Assembly (NCBI RefSeq): GCF_000337495.1 | Contig: NZ_AOIS01000067.1 | Location: forward strand, 81,688 to 145,687 | Source: Haloterrigena salina JCM 13891 | GTDB taxonomy: Archaea; Halobacteriota; Halobacteria; Halobacteriales; Natrialbaceae | Length of the DNA stretch: 64,000 bases | Direction of reading: 5' to 3' | Shown: positions 25,473-33,444 of the stretch, piece after piece | Position numbering within the stretch: position 1 is the stretch's first letter | How the letters are laid out: the number at the start of each line of letters is the position of its first letter | Position numbers and translations under genes: made by a program | The notes under the pieces: generated by a model | What the model saw: only the letters and a program-made list of their open reading frames with translations | Database searches by the model: none | Told to the model about the DNA's origin: nothing

Positions 25473-26605
25473 CTAGAGGTCTTCGATGAAGTCGCGTCGC
25501 TGTTCCATCTTTTCGCGGTCGGTGCGTCTGTCGTAGTGGCGCTCGAGGATGTCCGAAGAGACATCGCAGCGGTCGCTGAGGATCTTCTCGGGGATGTCCT
25601 CGCGGAGTGGGTAGGTGATCGCTCCACGCCGAATCGTGTGCGGCGAGAGGCTACTGGGACTCCTTGAGTAGTGTCCGTACTCGGTCGCTTCGCAGTCCGA
25701 TGGCTCGCGGCCGTGCGGGCAATCCTTGATCATACAGGGCTGTGTGAGTCGGTATACCTCCGACCGAATCTGCCCGGAGCTCAGCCGGCCCTTGCGGCTC
25801 GTCACGAGCGGTTCTCGTCCGTGCTCGTCCACGACATCGTGCCGGTGGAACCGGATGTACTCGTCAAGGACGTCGCAGTAGTAGTCGTCGAGCGCGATCG
25901 GCCGCTCCGCTGGCTCCTGCTTCTTCAGCGGCGTCTCGGTATCGGGACGGTGTCGCAGCCAGAAGCACTGCTCGTCTGGCTCGTAGTCCTCGAGGTCGAC
26001 CGCTCGTAGACTCCCAAGGCGAATCCCGTGTGCCAGAGGATCGCCATGATAACGTGCTCGCGGCTCGCGTGCTTGTACCGCTCGAGGTAGCCGATGATCT
26101 TCTTCGCGCGATCGTCGTCAAGCAGTTCGTCGCGCGCTTCCTCGCTGCGGTCGACATCGGGGAGCTTCACGCACTCGCGCATCCCCGGTTCGACAGCGTC
26201 GATCGACGCGCAGAACTCGAGGAAGACGCGCAACGTCGCGGGCTGGCCGCCCAGCGTGACGATGTTCACGTCCTGCTGTCGCCAAACGCGGTAGCGATGC
26301 AGGCCGCGGCCGGTGAGATCGTTGAGGTTGTCGATTCCCTCCTTAGTACACCACTCGACGAACGCGTCCAGCCGGTACTTGTGGTTCTGGAGGGTTTTCT
26401 TGCTGATCTCGAGTTCACGGTGCGAGACGTAGAGTTCCACCGCCTCGCGTGGTGAGGTCAGCCCAAGGGACGGCCCGACCGCAATTGGAACCTCTGAATC
26501 GTAATGAACCGAAACCCGCCTGCTGGATGTGTACGCTTGACGAGCGAATTCTTGAGCATCTGGCAGATGATTCGTGGTCGACACTGCGGCATATATCTCG
26601 GACAA
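25473..26605 (-). pseudogene. tyrosine integrase, frameshifted and 5'-uncertain
   Basis: Two minus-strand frames together form one haloarchaeal XerC/D-type integrase of about 377 codons. The N-terminal SAM-like domain (SPREAVELYVSHRELEISKKTLQNHKYRLDAFVEWC) is in one frame up to ILWHTG; the rest, including PHTIRRG (the HxxR motif) and LERHYDRR (catalytic Tyr), is in another. Restoring one base in the CCC run at 26024-26026 would rejoin them and recreate the first catalytic Arg (TGIRLGSLR). The upstream end has no good ATG (the frame opens with TTG) and overlaps a divergent low-GC gene, so the 5' end may have been replaced. Decay or a sequencing error are both possible. Confidence 0.8.
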
Positions 26606-26847
26606 TCAATCTTACTGCTTCACGCGGGCAGGTTGAAGAGCGATGTCAGTTACATTCTCAGGTTGGGTTAGTTGCTCCGATATTTGAGAACAGCAATATG
26701 TACGAGATTACTTATGAAGGTCAAGAATATCTCGCTGGGAACTCGACGTTGAGAATCGATTCTACCCGTCACCTCAATTCAGTTGACTTTCAGATGTCGA
26801 AGGAAACAAGTCATATTATTGTAGTTCTAGTTCATCATGAAGATTGA
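26527..26847 (+). CDS. PhiH1-repressor-like winged-helix protein
   Basis: A 106-residue protein starting at ATG 26527 (an upstream GTG would overlap the integrase). It shows the haloarchaeal virus PhiH1 repressor pattern: WMCTLDERILEHLADDSWSTLRHISRTI (helices 1-2), VEERCQLHSQVGLVAPIF (recognition helix and loop) and YEITYEGQEYLAG (wing). Codons are A/T-rich, unlike the integrase next to it. Such repressors accompany proviruses and integrated elements, so this fits the mobile context. It overlaps the following lipoprotein gene by about 11 bases. Confidence 0.7.
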   Translation: MCTLDERILEHLADDSWSTLRHISRTINLTASRGQVEERCQLHSQVGLVAPIFENSNMYEITYEGQEYLAGNSTLRIDSTRHLNSVDFQMSKETSHIIVVLVHHED

Positions 26848-27511
26848 ACGTCGAACTGTGGTAGGTAGCGCAGGAACAGTATTACTGTCTACCTTTGCAG
26901 GCTGTCTGGGAAATGATAATGAAGAGCAAATAACCAATAATTCGAATGAAAACGATGACGAACAACTAACCAATGATGGAGAGCAATCTAGCGACAATAA
27001 GAAAAGTGAATTACCCGCTCCTCACGTTGTTAACCGATATTATCCTGAGCCGCGTGCGGCCTCAATTAGCAATCATCACCAAACAGGTAACACATACGAA
27101 TTCACAGTTGAAATAGAAAATACAGGAGATGGTGGTGATATTAGTACGATGATGGTTTGGTTAGATAATCCGAACGACAACGTATATGGACCCAATAGTC
27201 ACCCAGTACCAGAAACAGAACGGACACGGTACTTCAGTTCAGGGGAACGGAAGAAAATATCAGTCACTTCGGAAGGACGAGACGAATATGGGGGATACGG
27301 ATTCCGGATCTGGAGCGCTGAAATCAGCGTTGAGGTCAAAAATGAGGGTGGAAGAGGAGCGGTAGAAATTCGATTGATGGATGGTGATAATGTTGTCAAA
27401 TATGCTGAACCGATAATAGAGGCTGGAGCAACTGAATCTTTCAAATTTGATAGGAACTTTTCAGATCCTGCTCCTAGTGAAGTAAGTATTGAAGTAGAAT
27501 CTGCTGAGTAA
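26837..27511 (+). CDS. low-GC lipoprotein with CARDB-like domain
   Basis: A 224-residue putative lipoprotein. The signal is KIERRTVVGSAGTVLLSTFAGC with the acylated Cys at residue 23, then an Asn/Asp/Glu-rich linker to about residue 58. The remainder is a beta-rich domain (YEFTVEIENTGDGGDISTMMVWLD) similar to CARDB-type adhesion modules. Codon use is markedly less GC-rich than in the core genes. It probably shares a transcript with the PhiH1-like repressor gene it overlaps. The function is unknown; a cell-surface role is inferred. Confidence 0.75.
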   Translation: MKIERRTVVGSAGTVLLSTFAGCLGNDNEEQITNNSNENDDEQLTNDGEQSSDNKKSELPAPHVVNRYYPEPRAASISNHHQTGNTYEFTVEIENTGDGGDISTMMVWLDNPNDNVYGPNSHPVPETERTRYFSSGERKKISVTSEGRDEYGGYGFRIWSAEISVEVKNEGGRGAVEIRLMDGDNVVKYAEPIIEAGATESFKFDRNFSDPAPSEVSIEVESAE

Positions 27512-27538
27512 CTATTACAACCAATTGACCTTCTCTCG

Positions 27539-27767
27539 TTATCGTTTCTGAGCCTCGGGGCTGTAGCTTCCTCGATAATGCTTAAAAAAACGTCTCGAGA
27601 TCGTTCCAGTCACCCCAGTCGCACACTAGATGCGGATCGACATCAGCAGAAGCGAGCGCGGTCGCCCAAGTCCGTCGAAGATCGTGGAAGCCGAGATGGT
27701 CCCATCCGGCATCTTCCGTCTCGTCATACAGGCGGTTGACCGTTGAGCGAACCCACCGTCAGAGTGA
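27539..27767 (-). pseudogene. C-terminal remnant of a second tyrosine integrase
   Basis: On the minus strand the translation gives RLYDETEDAGWDHLGFHDLRRTWATAL, holding the HxLRR catalytic box, then DVDPHLVCDWGDWNDLETF. A run of seven T's shifts the frame. One T fewer would continue into KHYRGSYSPEAQKR and a stop, with the catalytic Tyr. Upstream the frame closes at a TGA (plus strand about 27766). Only about 75 codons of a roughly 350-400 codon integrase remain. It is unrelated in detail to the integrase at 25473, so at least two elements have inserted here. Confidence 0.75.
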
Positions 27768-27879
27768 CCGTGTACTTGTAATCTTAACGGGCGACGAGTT
27801 GGACGGTGCGTCGCGCACGTCGTCGACCGTTCGGATAGTCGTCGCGAGATCTAAACACATACCTCACGTAGGACGGTAT

Positions 27880-28827
27880 TTAGCGATACACTGCAATCGG
27901 GGAGATAGCCACATCTGGATATGAAACTTTAAATCCAAAGTCTTTACCAAGATCCCCAATCACTTGTAGCATATCACCTAGATCAGAATCATCTTCTTCG
28001 ACTGGATCATCAGTTGGCGGTTCAGTAATGGTGTCTACCCTAGCAATTATTGTAGCACTAGGTATGGAATTGTTTTGATATTTCGCGATCAGCTCAACTG
28101 GTTCTGTTTCCAATTTCTCCTCCTGAAGCAATGCCCAAAAATCCATATTCGTGTCTCCTCCAATAGGCGCCTTACCAACAACCATCTCACTGTACGCCTG
28201 TGGCAAAACGTTTTCAAACATTTCAAACAAAGGGCCGAGTGTCTCAAACATTTGTTGAGCATCCCTCAATTCTTTCCATTCTTCAACATCAGACTCGTCC
28301 ATCATATCGCCTCCCTCTATCTCGCTTATTTGACCGATGAAACGCTCCAAATCATCTGCTGAATCTAAAAATCCGTTTAGAAGTTCAAAGCTAGACTGGA
28401 AATCTCGAAGTTGTAGTTCTATATTAATTCGGATGATGTCTCCTTCACATATATCTCTTTGAAGGGCAGCCTGTATCTCTTGTTCGTTTAGGTCATTGAT
28501 ATCATGGAACCAGTCATCTTCGTATCCTTCTAACCATTCTTCGAGCAAGGTGAAATGGTAGTGGTGAAGTGCCTTATTATCTTCAGTTCGTGAGGTTGAC
28601 CCTTCAGTTGTCATCTGTTCTCCTTTAACCGATGAACTAACCCCACCTCCAGGTCCGAAGAGGAAACCTCGAACTCGGCCCATTATCCTTTCAGTCTCTT
28701 GTTCTGATTCACTTTCTGCTTCTATTCGCTCTTGCACATATCCCTGATCTAATCTAGCCGAGATAGATTTTACTCGATCCATGTCTAGATACACAAAGCC
28801 GGGAACTCGTTCACTTGAAGTGGTCAT
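27880..28827 (-). CDS. low-GC unknown protein (DUF6414-like pattern)
   Basis: A 315-residue soluble acidic protein whose codon use is strongly A/T-shifted. The N-terminus reads PGFVYLDMDRVKSISARLDQGYVQE, resembling the opening of DUF6414-type proteins, which also begin with a YLD..K/R..S.S.QL pattern; I am not certain of that match. A Gly-rich segment (FLFGPGGGVSS, residues about 55-65) is followed by a helical middle (EEWLEGYEDDWFHD..) and a final beta strand region. There is no signal peptide or membrane segment. Neighbours are integrase remnants, so it is likely cargo of the integrated element. No function is proposed. Confidence 0.65.
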   Translation of the reverse strand: MTTSSERVPGFVYLDMDRVKSISARLDQGYVQERIEAESESEQETERIMGRVRGFLFGPGGGVSSSVKGEQMTTEGSTSRTEDNKALHHYHFTLLEEWLEGYEDDWFHDINDLNEQEIQAALQRDICEGDIIRINIELQLRDFQSSFELLNGFLDSADDLERFIGQISEIEGGDMMDESDVEEWKELRDAQQMFETLGPLFEMFENVLPQAYSEMVVGKAPIGGDTNMDFWALLQEEKLETEPVELIAKYQNNSIPSATIIARVDTITEPPTDDPVEEDDSDLGDMLQVIGDLGKDFGFKVSYPDVAISPIAVYR

Positions 28828-29187
28828 ATTTCTACTAATGATTAGTATGTTAAGATACCTGTGGTAGGAGGCCGCATAACCAGATAGTTGATTCTCTTTT
28901 ATCTTTTGGAAAAGTCAGCGACAAACTGTAGGTGACAGATAGAGTACGTTCCGTCTGGAGCCGAATTGTCTGTCATGTGTTCGTTCAGCGCTCTGCCACC
29001 ACCGTGACCAAGGAACCCTTCCGTTCGAGGAACGCGGCCCTCAATACCACAACCGGCGCTCGAGGTGACGATGCTCAGTATCTAGGGGTACCCACGCGAC
29101 CGTCGCTTCGACTATTGAGAGCCCGGTTCTTCGAACGATGCGGGTCTGGATCCACGTGGAGTTCGACGGAACTCCGAAGAGACGACC
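28828..29187. other. 360-bp gap holding two divergent promoter regions
   Basis: No protein-like frame is visible. The left end (to about 28870) is AT-rich and is the promoter zone of the low-GC gene at 27880. The right part contains the bipartite motif of the curlin-like gene (29074-29119) and AAGGAACCCTTCC at 29010-29022, which also occurs at 39205-39217. Confidence 0.5.
29074..29119 (+). promoter_or_regulatory. bipartite promoter motif of the curlin-like gene
   Basis: CTCAGTATCTAGGGGT (29074-29089), GCGACCG (29096-29102), ten bases, then TATTGAG (29113-29119), followed by GGTTCTTCG. The GCGACCG-N10-TATTGAG core recurs with identical spacing at three other promoters in this window (39250, 39240 minus, 42496 minus). 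The start codon of the curlin-like gene lies about 70 bases downstream. Confidence 0.6.
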
Positions 29188-29811
29188 ATGAAACGAACCC
29201 TACGCATTACGGTTGCACTGGTGTTCGCCGTGGCACTCGTCGGTGCCCTGGCGAGCGGCAGTGCGCTCGCATCCCCGAGCGATTGTACGTACACCGACTA
29301 CTGTAACGACGCCGACGTCGATCAGTCCAACGCCGCCGACGTCTTCCAGAACGGTTTCGGAAACGACGCTGACGTCGACCAGCGCAACAAAGCAGGCGTC
29401 TTCCAGGACGGCAAGTACAACGACGCTGACGTCGACCAGCGCAACAAAGCAGGCGTCTTCCAGGACGGCAAGTACAACGACGCCGACGTCGATCAGCGCA
29501 ACAAAGCAGGCGTCTTCCAGGACGGCAAGAACAACGACGCCGACGTCGACCAGCGCAACAAGGCGCTCGTCGATCAGGACGGCAAGAACAACAACGCTGA
29601 CGTGACCCAGCGCAACGAGGCGCTCGTCGATCAGGACGGCAAGAATAACGACGCCGACGTCGACCAGCGCAACAAGGCGATCGTCGACCAGGACGGCAAG
29701 AACAACGACGCCAGCGTCGACCAGCGCAACACCGCCACCGTCGACCAGGACGGCAAGCACAACAACGCCGACGTCGATCAGGAGAACACCGCCGTCATCG
29801 ATCAGCGCTAA
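29188..29811 (+). CDS. curlin-like repeat protein, candidate functional amyloid
   Basis: A 207-residue secreted protein. Residues 1-28 form a Sec signal peptide (KRTLRITVALVFAVALVGALA..ALA). Residues 40-207 are nine 19-residue repeats of the form NDADVDQRNKAGVFQDGKY; the last is partial. Each junction reads Q-D-G-x-x-N-x-A-x3-Q, exactly the curlin repeat pattern Q-x-G-x2-N-x-A-x3-Q of CsgA/CsgB amyloid subunits, and Q-x-N-x-A-x3-Q alternates. Later repeats change GVFQ to LVDQ, IVDQ and TVDQ. Only two Cys (33, 39) occur, before the repeats. No csgG, csgE or csgF-like gene is in the window; two secreted proteins follow. Surface fibre or biofilm role is inferred from the repeat. Confidence 0.85.
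   Translation: MKRTLRITVALVFAVALVGALASGSALASPSDCTYTDYCNDADVDQSNAADVFQNGFGNDADVDQRNKAGVFQDGKYNDADVDQRNKAGVFQDGKYNDADVDQRNKAGVFQDGKNNDADVDQRNKALVDQDGKNNNADVTQRNEALVDQDGKNNDADVDQRNKAIVDQDGKNNDASVDQRNTATVDQDGKHNNADVDQENTAVIDQR
29305..29811 (+). repeat. 57-bp tandem repeats coding the curlin-like units
   Basis: Nine in-frame units (the last is 48 bases) of 57 bases. Units 2 to 4 are nearly identical at the DNA level (GACGCTGACGTCGACCAGCG blocks), indicating recent expansion; later ones have diverged. Copy number is likely to vary between strains. Confidence 0.85.
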
Positions 29812-29908
29812 TCCGATAGCCGACGCTCCCCGTAGCGAACTCGCGAAGCACCGCGACCGAGAGCCCGTCTCGAGGGGAGCGTCCGGACTATCGACCGAGA
29901 GACCCCCG

Positions 29909-30685
29909 ATGACGAAGAAGACGAAAGCGACAGCGACCGAAGACGAGCCGACTCGCATCGGTGATTCGATTCGTCGTCTGATGCCCGGAGCCACAGCCGT
30001 CCTGCTGCTACTCGCCGTCGCAGGAGGGACCGTGCTGGGGCTGCCGGCAGCGGGGACCGGTCCCGCGGACGACCCGACGAGCGGCGCGACGGACGCGGAG
30101 GCTGCTGACGACGTGAACGTAACCGTCGAGATCGACTGTGACGAGAGCGCCGTGCTGGTTACCGCACCCGACGACGCCGAGTACGGACTCAGCGTCGTGA
30201 ACGTGGGTCCGTCGGGGACCAGCACGAGCACCGCGAAACGGGCCCCGCTCGCGGGGAACGCGACGGTTACGGTAGACGACGCCGACATCGTATACGCGTT
30301 CGTCACTGACGCGTTGACCGGGGAGCCGATCACGTCGGCCGTAGCACAGTGCGTCGAAGAACCGCGAACGGAGACGACCGACGGGCCGTCGATAGCCGTC
30401 GACTGCAACGAGAGCGCCGTCCGGTTTACGGCGCCCGACGCCGTCGCGTACACGGCTCGGGTGTCGTCAGTCGACGTCTCGCCGACGGGTGCGTCGACCG
30501 GCACCGTGAGCGGAACCGTGACGGGGAACGCGACGGTACCGATCGGAGACGAGCTGATCGTCGCGCTCGCGTCGACCGACGACGCCGACGACCCGATCGT
30601 GGCGATCCGAGACTGCGGTCGGACCGCAGGCGACGAGCGCTCGCCGGCAGCGGAGCCGTGCTCGAGCGACTCGTCGGACTCGTGA
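29909..30685 (+). CDS. secreted/anchored protein with duplicated domain, curlin-like cluster
   Basis: A 258-residue protein. A positively charged N-terminus (TKKTKATATEDEPTR) precedes one hydrophobic helix (ATAVLLLLAVAGGTVLGLPAAG, residues about 31-52), a signal peptide or anchor. Two related beta-rich units follow: VTVEIDCDESAVLVTAPDDA and IAVDCNESAVRFTAPDAVA, each ending in GNATV and a short strand, with the pattern C-x(1-2)-ESAV. The C-terminus is Ser/Asp-rich. No known family was recognised. It starts about 100 bases after the curlin-like gene on the same strand, so it is likely co-expressed and may be an accessory or surface-anchoring factor. That role is inferred from context only. Confidence 0.65.
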   Translation: MTKKTKATATEDEPTRIGDSIRRLMPGATAVLLLLAVAGGTVLGLPAAGTGPADDPTSGATDAEAADDVNVTVEIDCDESAVLVTAPDDAEYGLSVVNVGPSGTSTSTAKRAPLAGNATVTVDDADIVYAFVTDALTGEPITSAVAQCVEEPRTETTDGPSIAVDCNESAVRFTAPDAVAYTARVSSVDVSPTGASTGTVSGTVTGNATVPIGDELIVALASTDDADDPIVAIRDCGRTAGDERSPAAEPCSSDSSDS

Positions 30686-30868
30686 GCGACCGGTCGGCAT
30701 CCCGCCGCGCACGCGGTGTGATCCCGACGGCGCTCTCTCCCCAGGTAGCGCTTCGGCCCCGAAAATTCGCATTTTTCAGGGCGATCGTTTCCGAGGCGCC
30801 CGCTATCGCTCCCCGCTGAAAGCGCAACAGTCGCCCGCCGACGACCGGCGACTGACGACCGACGACCA

Positions 30869-31408
30869 ATGTTCGAACACGACACGTCCGATTCGGTTTC
30901 GAAACGCAGCGTCCTCAAAGCGGTCGCGACGCTCCTTAGCGGGGCGACGCTGCTCACCGCACGAACCAGCGCTCGGACCGGGGAGCGATTCGACTTCGAG
31001 ATCACGGAGCTGACCGCGGAGACCGTCACCGCTCGCGTGCGCGTCTCGGCGGCGCTCGCGACGCACCTCCGGGAGGTGCCGAGTCAGATCGTTCTCGGAC
31101 ACCGCGACCAGTTCGGTCTCTCGGAAACGGACTCGACCGCGATCGACGACGCGACCGTCGAACGAACGTCCGAGGACGGCGTCGCCACGCCAGACGTAAT
31201 GGCCAGCTTCGAACGCACGGACGTGAACGCGAACGCGAATCGGTACGTCGTTACGATGCAGTTTCGCACTCGAGAGATCGATTTCTCCGGAGCCGAGATC
31301 GAGGACGGGATGCTGACGATGGGGCTGTTCGTTCCCCGGCTCGGATCGGAAACGGAATCGGCCGTGGTCACAGACGAGATCGAGAGCAGTCCGATCGACC
31401 TCGAGTAG
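30869..31408 (+). CDS. secreted protein of unknown function, curlin-like cluster
   Basis: A 179-residue protein with a probable export signal (SKRSVLKAVATLLSGATLLTARTSA) in the first 35 residues. The mature part is predicted beta-rich (FDFEITELTAETVTARVRVSA and a later NRYVVTMQFRTREIDF), with no recognised domain. It is third in line after the curlin-like protein and the duplicated-domain protein on the same strand. It is separated from the second by about 180 bases, so it may have its own promoter. A role in amyloid assembly (compare the small beta-sandwich CsgC/CsgH chaperones of curli) is only a hypothesis. Confidence 0.6.
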   Translation: MFEHDTSDSVSKRSVLKAVATLLSGATLLTARTSARTGERFDFEITELTAETVTARVRVSAALATHLREVPSQIVLGHRDQFGLSETDSTAIDDATVERTSEDGVATPDVMASFERTDVNANANRYVVTMQFRTREIDFSGAEIEDGMLTMGLFVPRLGSETESAVVTDEIESSPIDLE

Positions 31409-31507
31409 GCCTCCGTCTCCGCGATGACGTCCGCCGCGGTCTCGACGCGGACTCGAGTGCTGCGGTTCCGGACCTCGCGTCGCCGGCGTCGCGTTCGATC
31501 GCGATCT

Positions 31508-33409
31508 CTACGCGGGCTCGTACTCGTACCCGGAGGTCGTGTGTTCCGCGAGCAACTCGCGGGCCCGGTCCTTGTTGTACGACTCGTCGACCCCGAACGG
31601 CGTAATTTGCGAGTCGTCGTACCAACTCGACCACCGCGGCTGGAACGTGTGGGTCCACTCGGCGAGTCCGCGGAACGCGTCCTCGGTGATCGCCGGTTTC
31701 TCGACGGCCATGGAGAGGGCCTGTCGGACCTCGCGGGTCCGCAGTTCCGCCCACCCATTTGCGCGTTGATTGTACGCGACGATCGTCAGGAACGGCTGCG
31801 GAATCTCGTAGATCTCGACGGCCTCAGTCCCTCGAATATCCGCGTAGCGCTCTGGCGGGACCGACGTCGCCGTGAGCTCCCCGTCCGCGAGCGCCTCGAG
31901 ACGATCCGCTCGGTCCCCGATCACTCGGTAGCGGTAGCGTTCGAAATACGGCGCGTCGCGCCACGCGTCGTCCATATCGTCGTCATCGGCGTGTTCGCGC
32001 ATGTAGTACTCCTCGTTGCGCACAGTGACGAACTCCCGCGTGCGATCCCATCGCTCGAGCGTGTACGGGCCGAGGTTCCCCGTGAAGCTGAGTTCGGCGA
32101 ACGCGTCGCTCGCGCGGAGCGCGTCGGCGTCGGGAACGTGCGCCTCGTAGAGTTCCTTCGGCGCGCAGTACGATCCCCAGAGAACCGGTTCCAGCGGAAA
32201 GTCGGGGTTGACCGACTCGAGTTCGAGCTGGAACTCGAACTCGCCCGTTCGCTCGACGTTTTCGACCGCCGCCCAATCGTCAACTCGGTTCGAGGGCGGG
32301 GTGGGCTCGTTCCAGGGGTGGTCACGCCCGCCGTCGATGGTGTGGACGTTCTCGATCTGGTACACCCAGTCGTCGGCGGTCATCCGGCCGTAGTCGTCGC
32401 CCCACCGGAGGGTGTCCCGGAGTTCGCAGACGTATACTTGGCCGCTGCCGGCGTCGGTGATGTCCATCCACAGCGGTCGGACGGTGTCATTTTCGTCGAC
32501 GTCGTAGGCGCCGTCCAAGGTCAGGCCGATCCGCGCGGTGGCCCTGCTGTCGGTGCGCTCGGGAAAGTACAACCCTTCGGCCTCGCCTTCCACGCCCCAG
32601 ACCCACTCGTCGGAGGCGGTGGGTCCGCCCTCGTTTCCGTTCCCGTTCCTGTCCTCGCCCACGTACCAGGTCGCGCGGTCCCAGTTCCCCCCGTAGGCTT
32701 CGACCGGACCGCGAACCGAGCGTCGGTACCCGATAACGTCGTCCGACATCGCGAGGAAATTCACCGGCTGCTCCTCGCTCAACGCGCCGAGGACCTCCGC
32801 GATCGGCGCTCGCCGCTCGTCCGGATCGGTCGTCGTACGGAACGCTTCGAGCCGCGACTCGATGTCGGCCTCGGGAACGTACCCGTAGTAGTTGGTCGGC
32901 GCCCGCTCGAGCCAGAACGCGTCGATCGCGGCGGGCGTTCGCGGATACGTGTTGAACGCCACCCCGAACATGAGGTCCCAGGCCGATTCGCTCGCGGTCT
33001 CCTCGCGCGGTCCGGCGTTGTTCGGTCCCGCAGTCCACTCGGGGTCGCCGTCGCCGAGGTACCGGTTTCGCACGTACTGCCGGAGGAGCCGATCGTAGCT
33101 GACGCGCTCGAGGGAGACCGCGACGCCGAGATCCGCGACCTCCGCCGCGATGATCTCCGCGGCTGTCTCCACCGCGTCGTTCCCCTCGATACACGCGAGT
33201 ACCAGTTCCACTTGCGTTCCGTCGGGTCCGATCAACTCCACGTCGCCGCTGTCGTCGTCTCCGTCTTCGTCCTCGTTACCGCCGTCGCGCCCGCAGCCGG
33301 CGATGCCGACCGTCGTTCCGACCCCGACCGCCTTCAGAAGCCGTCGTCTGGCCACTGCGTCGCCGCCGGGATCGATCCCGTCCCCGCTGACTGTGGTACC
33401 CAGTGGCAT
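31508..33409 (-). CDS. Tat lipoprotein, peptide-type substrate-binding protein, permuted domain order
   Basis: A 633-residue extracellular binding protein of the SBP_bac_5 (dipeptide/oligopeptide/nickel) class. The signal has the Tat pair and a lipobox: ARRRLLKAVGVGTTVGIAGC, Cys39. In ordinary members the segment with D-x-D-E-R-R-x3-x-E (here TTDPDERRAPIAEVLGALSEE) comes near the C-terminus; here it is near residue 210, while the normal N-terminal features (REL, LRWGDDYGRMTADDWV, GPYTLERWDR, QALSMAVEKPAI) come afterwards and the protein ends in a KDRARELLAEH helix. It appears circularly permuted. No permease or ATPase is adjacent, so it is an orphan, possibly feeding the neighbouring sensors. 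Confidence 0.85.
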   Translation of the reverse strand: MPLGTTVSGDGIDPGGDAVARRRLLKAVGVGTTVGIAGCGRDGGNEDEDGDDDSGDVELIGPDGTQVELVLACIEGNDAVETAAEIIAAEVADLGVAVSLERVSYDRLLRQYVRNRYLGDGDPEWTAGPNNAGPREETASESAWDLMFGVAFNTYPRTPAAIDAFWLERAPTNYYGYVPEADIESRLEAFRTTTDPDERRAPIAEVLGALSEEQPVNFLAMSDDVIGYRRSVRGPVEAYGGNWDRATWYVGEDRNGNGNEGGPTASDEWVWGVEGEAEGLYFPERTDSRATARIGLTLDGAYDVDENDTVRPLWMDITDAGSGQVYVCELRDTLRWGDDYGRMTADDWVYQIENVHTIDGGRDHPWNEPTPPSNRVDDWAAVENVERTGEFEFQLELESVNPDFPLEPVLWGSYCAPKELYEAHVPDADALRASDAFAELSFTGNLGPYTLERWDRTREFVTVRNEEYYMREHADDDDMDDAWRDAPYFERYRYRVIGDRADRLEALADGELTATSVPPERYADIRGTEAVEIYEIPQPFLTIVAYNQRANGWAELRTREVRQALSMAVEKPAITEDAFRGLAEWTHTFQPRWSSWYDDSQITPFGVDESYNKDRARELLAEHTTSGYEYEPA

Positions 33410-33444
33410 AGATAGAGGTACGGAACGGAGTATGAAAGTCGTTG

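Noticed and set aside
29305..29811. Tandem repeats considered as a CRISPR array
   Set aside because: The units are contiguous 57-base in-frame repeats with no spacers; they encode protein.
29200..31029. A 609-codon open frame on the minus strand opposite the curlin-like cluster
   Set aside because: It is antisense to three plus-strand genes with good signals; its repetitive Val/Leu/Asp content is only the complement of the 57-bp repeats and the high GC suppresses stop codons.
29909..31408. Calling the two neighbours of the curlin-like gene CsgC or CsgH
   Set aside because: No sequence motif supports it; only position and secretion signals suggest a link.
31424..33415. 663-codon plus-strand frame opposite the binding protein
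   Set aside because: No domain signal; the minus-strand frame has a Tat lipoprotein signal and family motifs.
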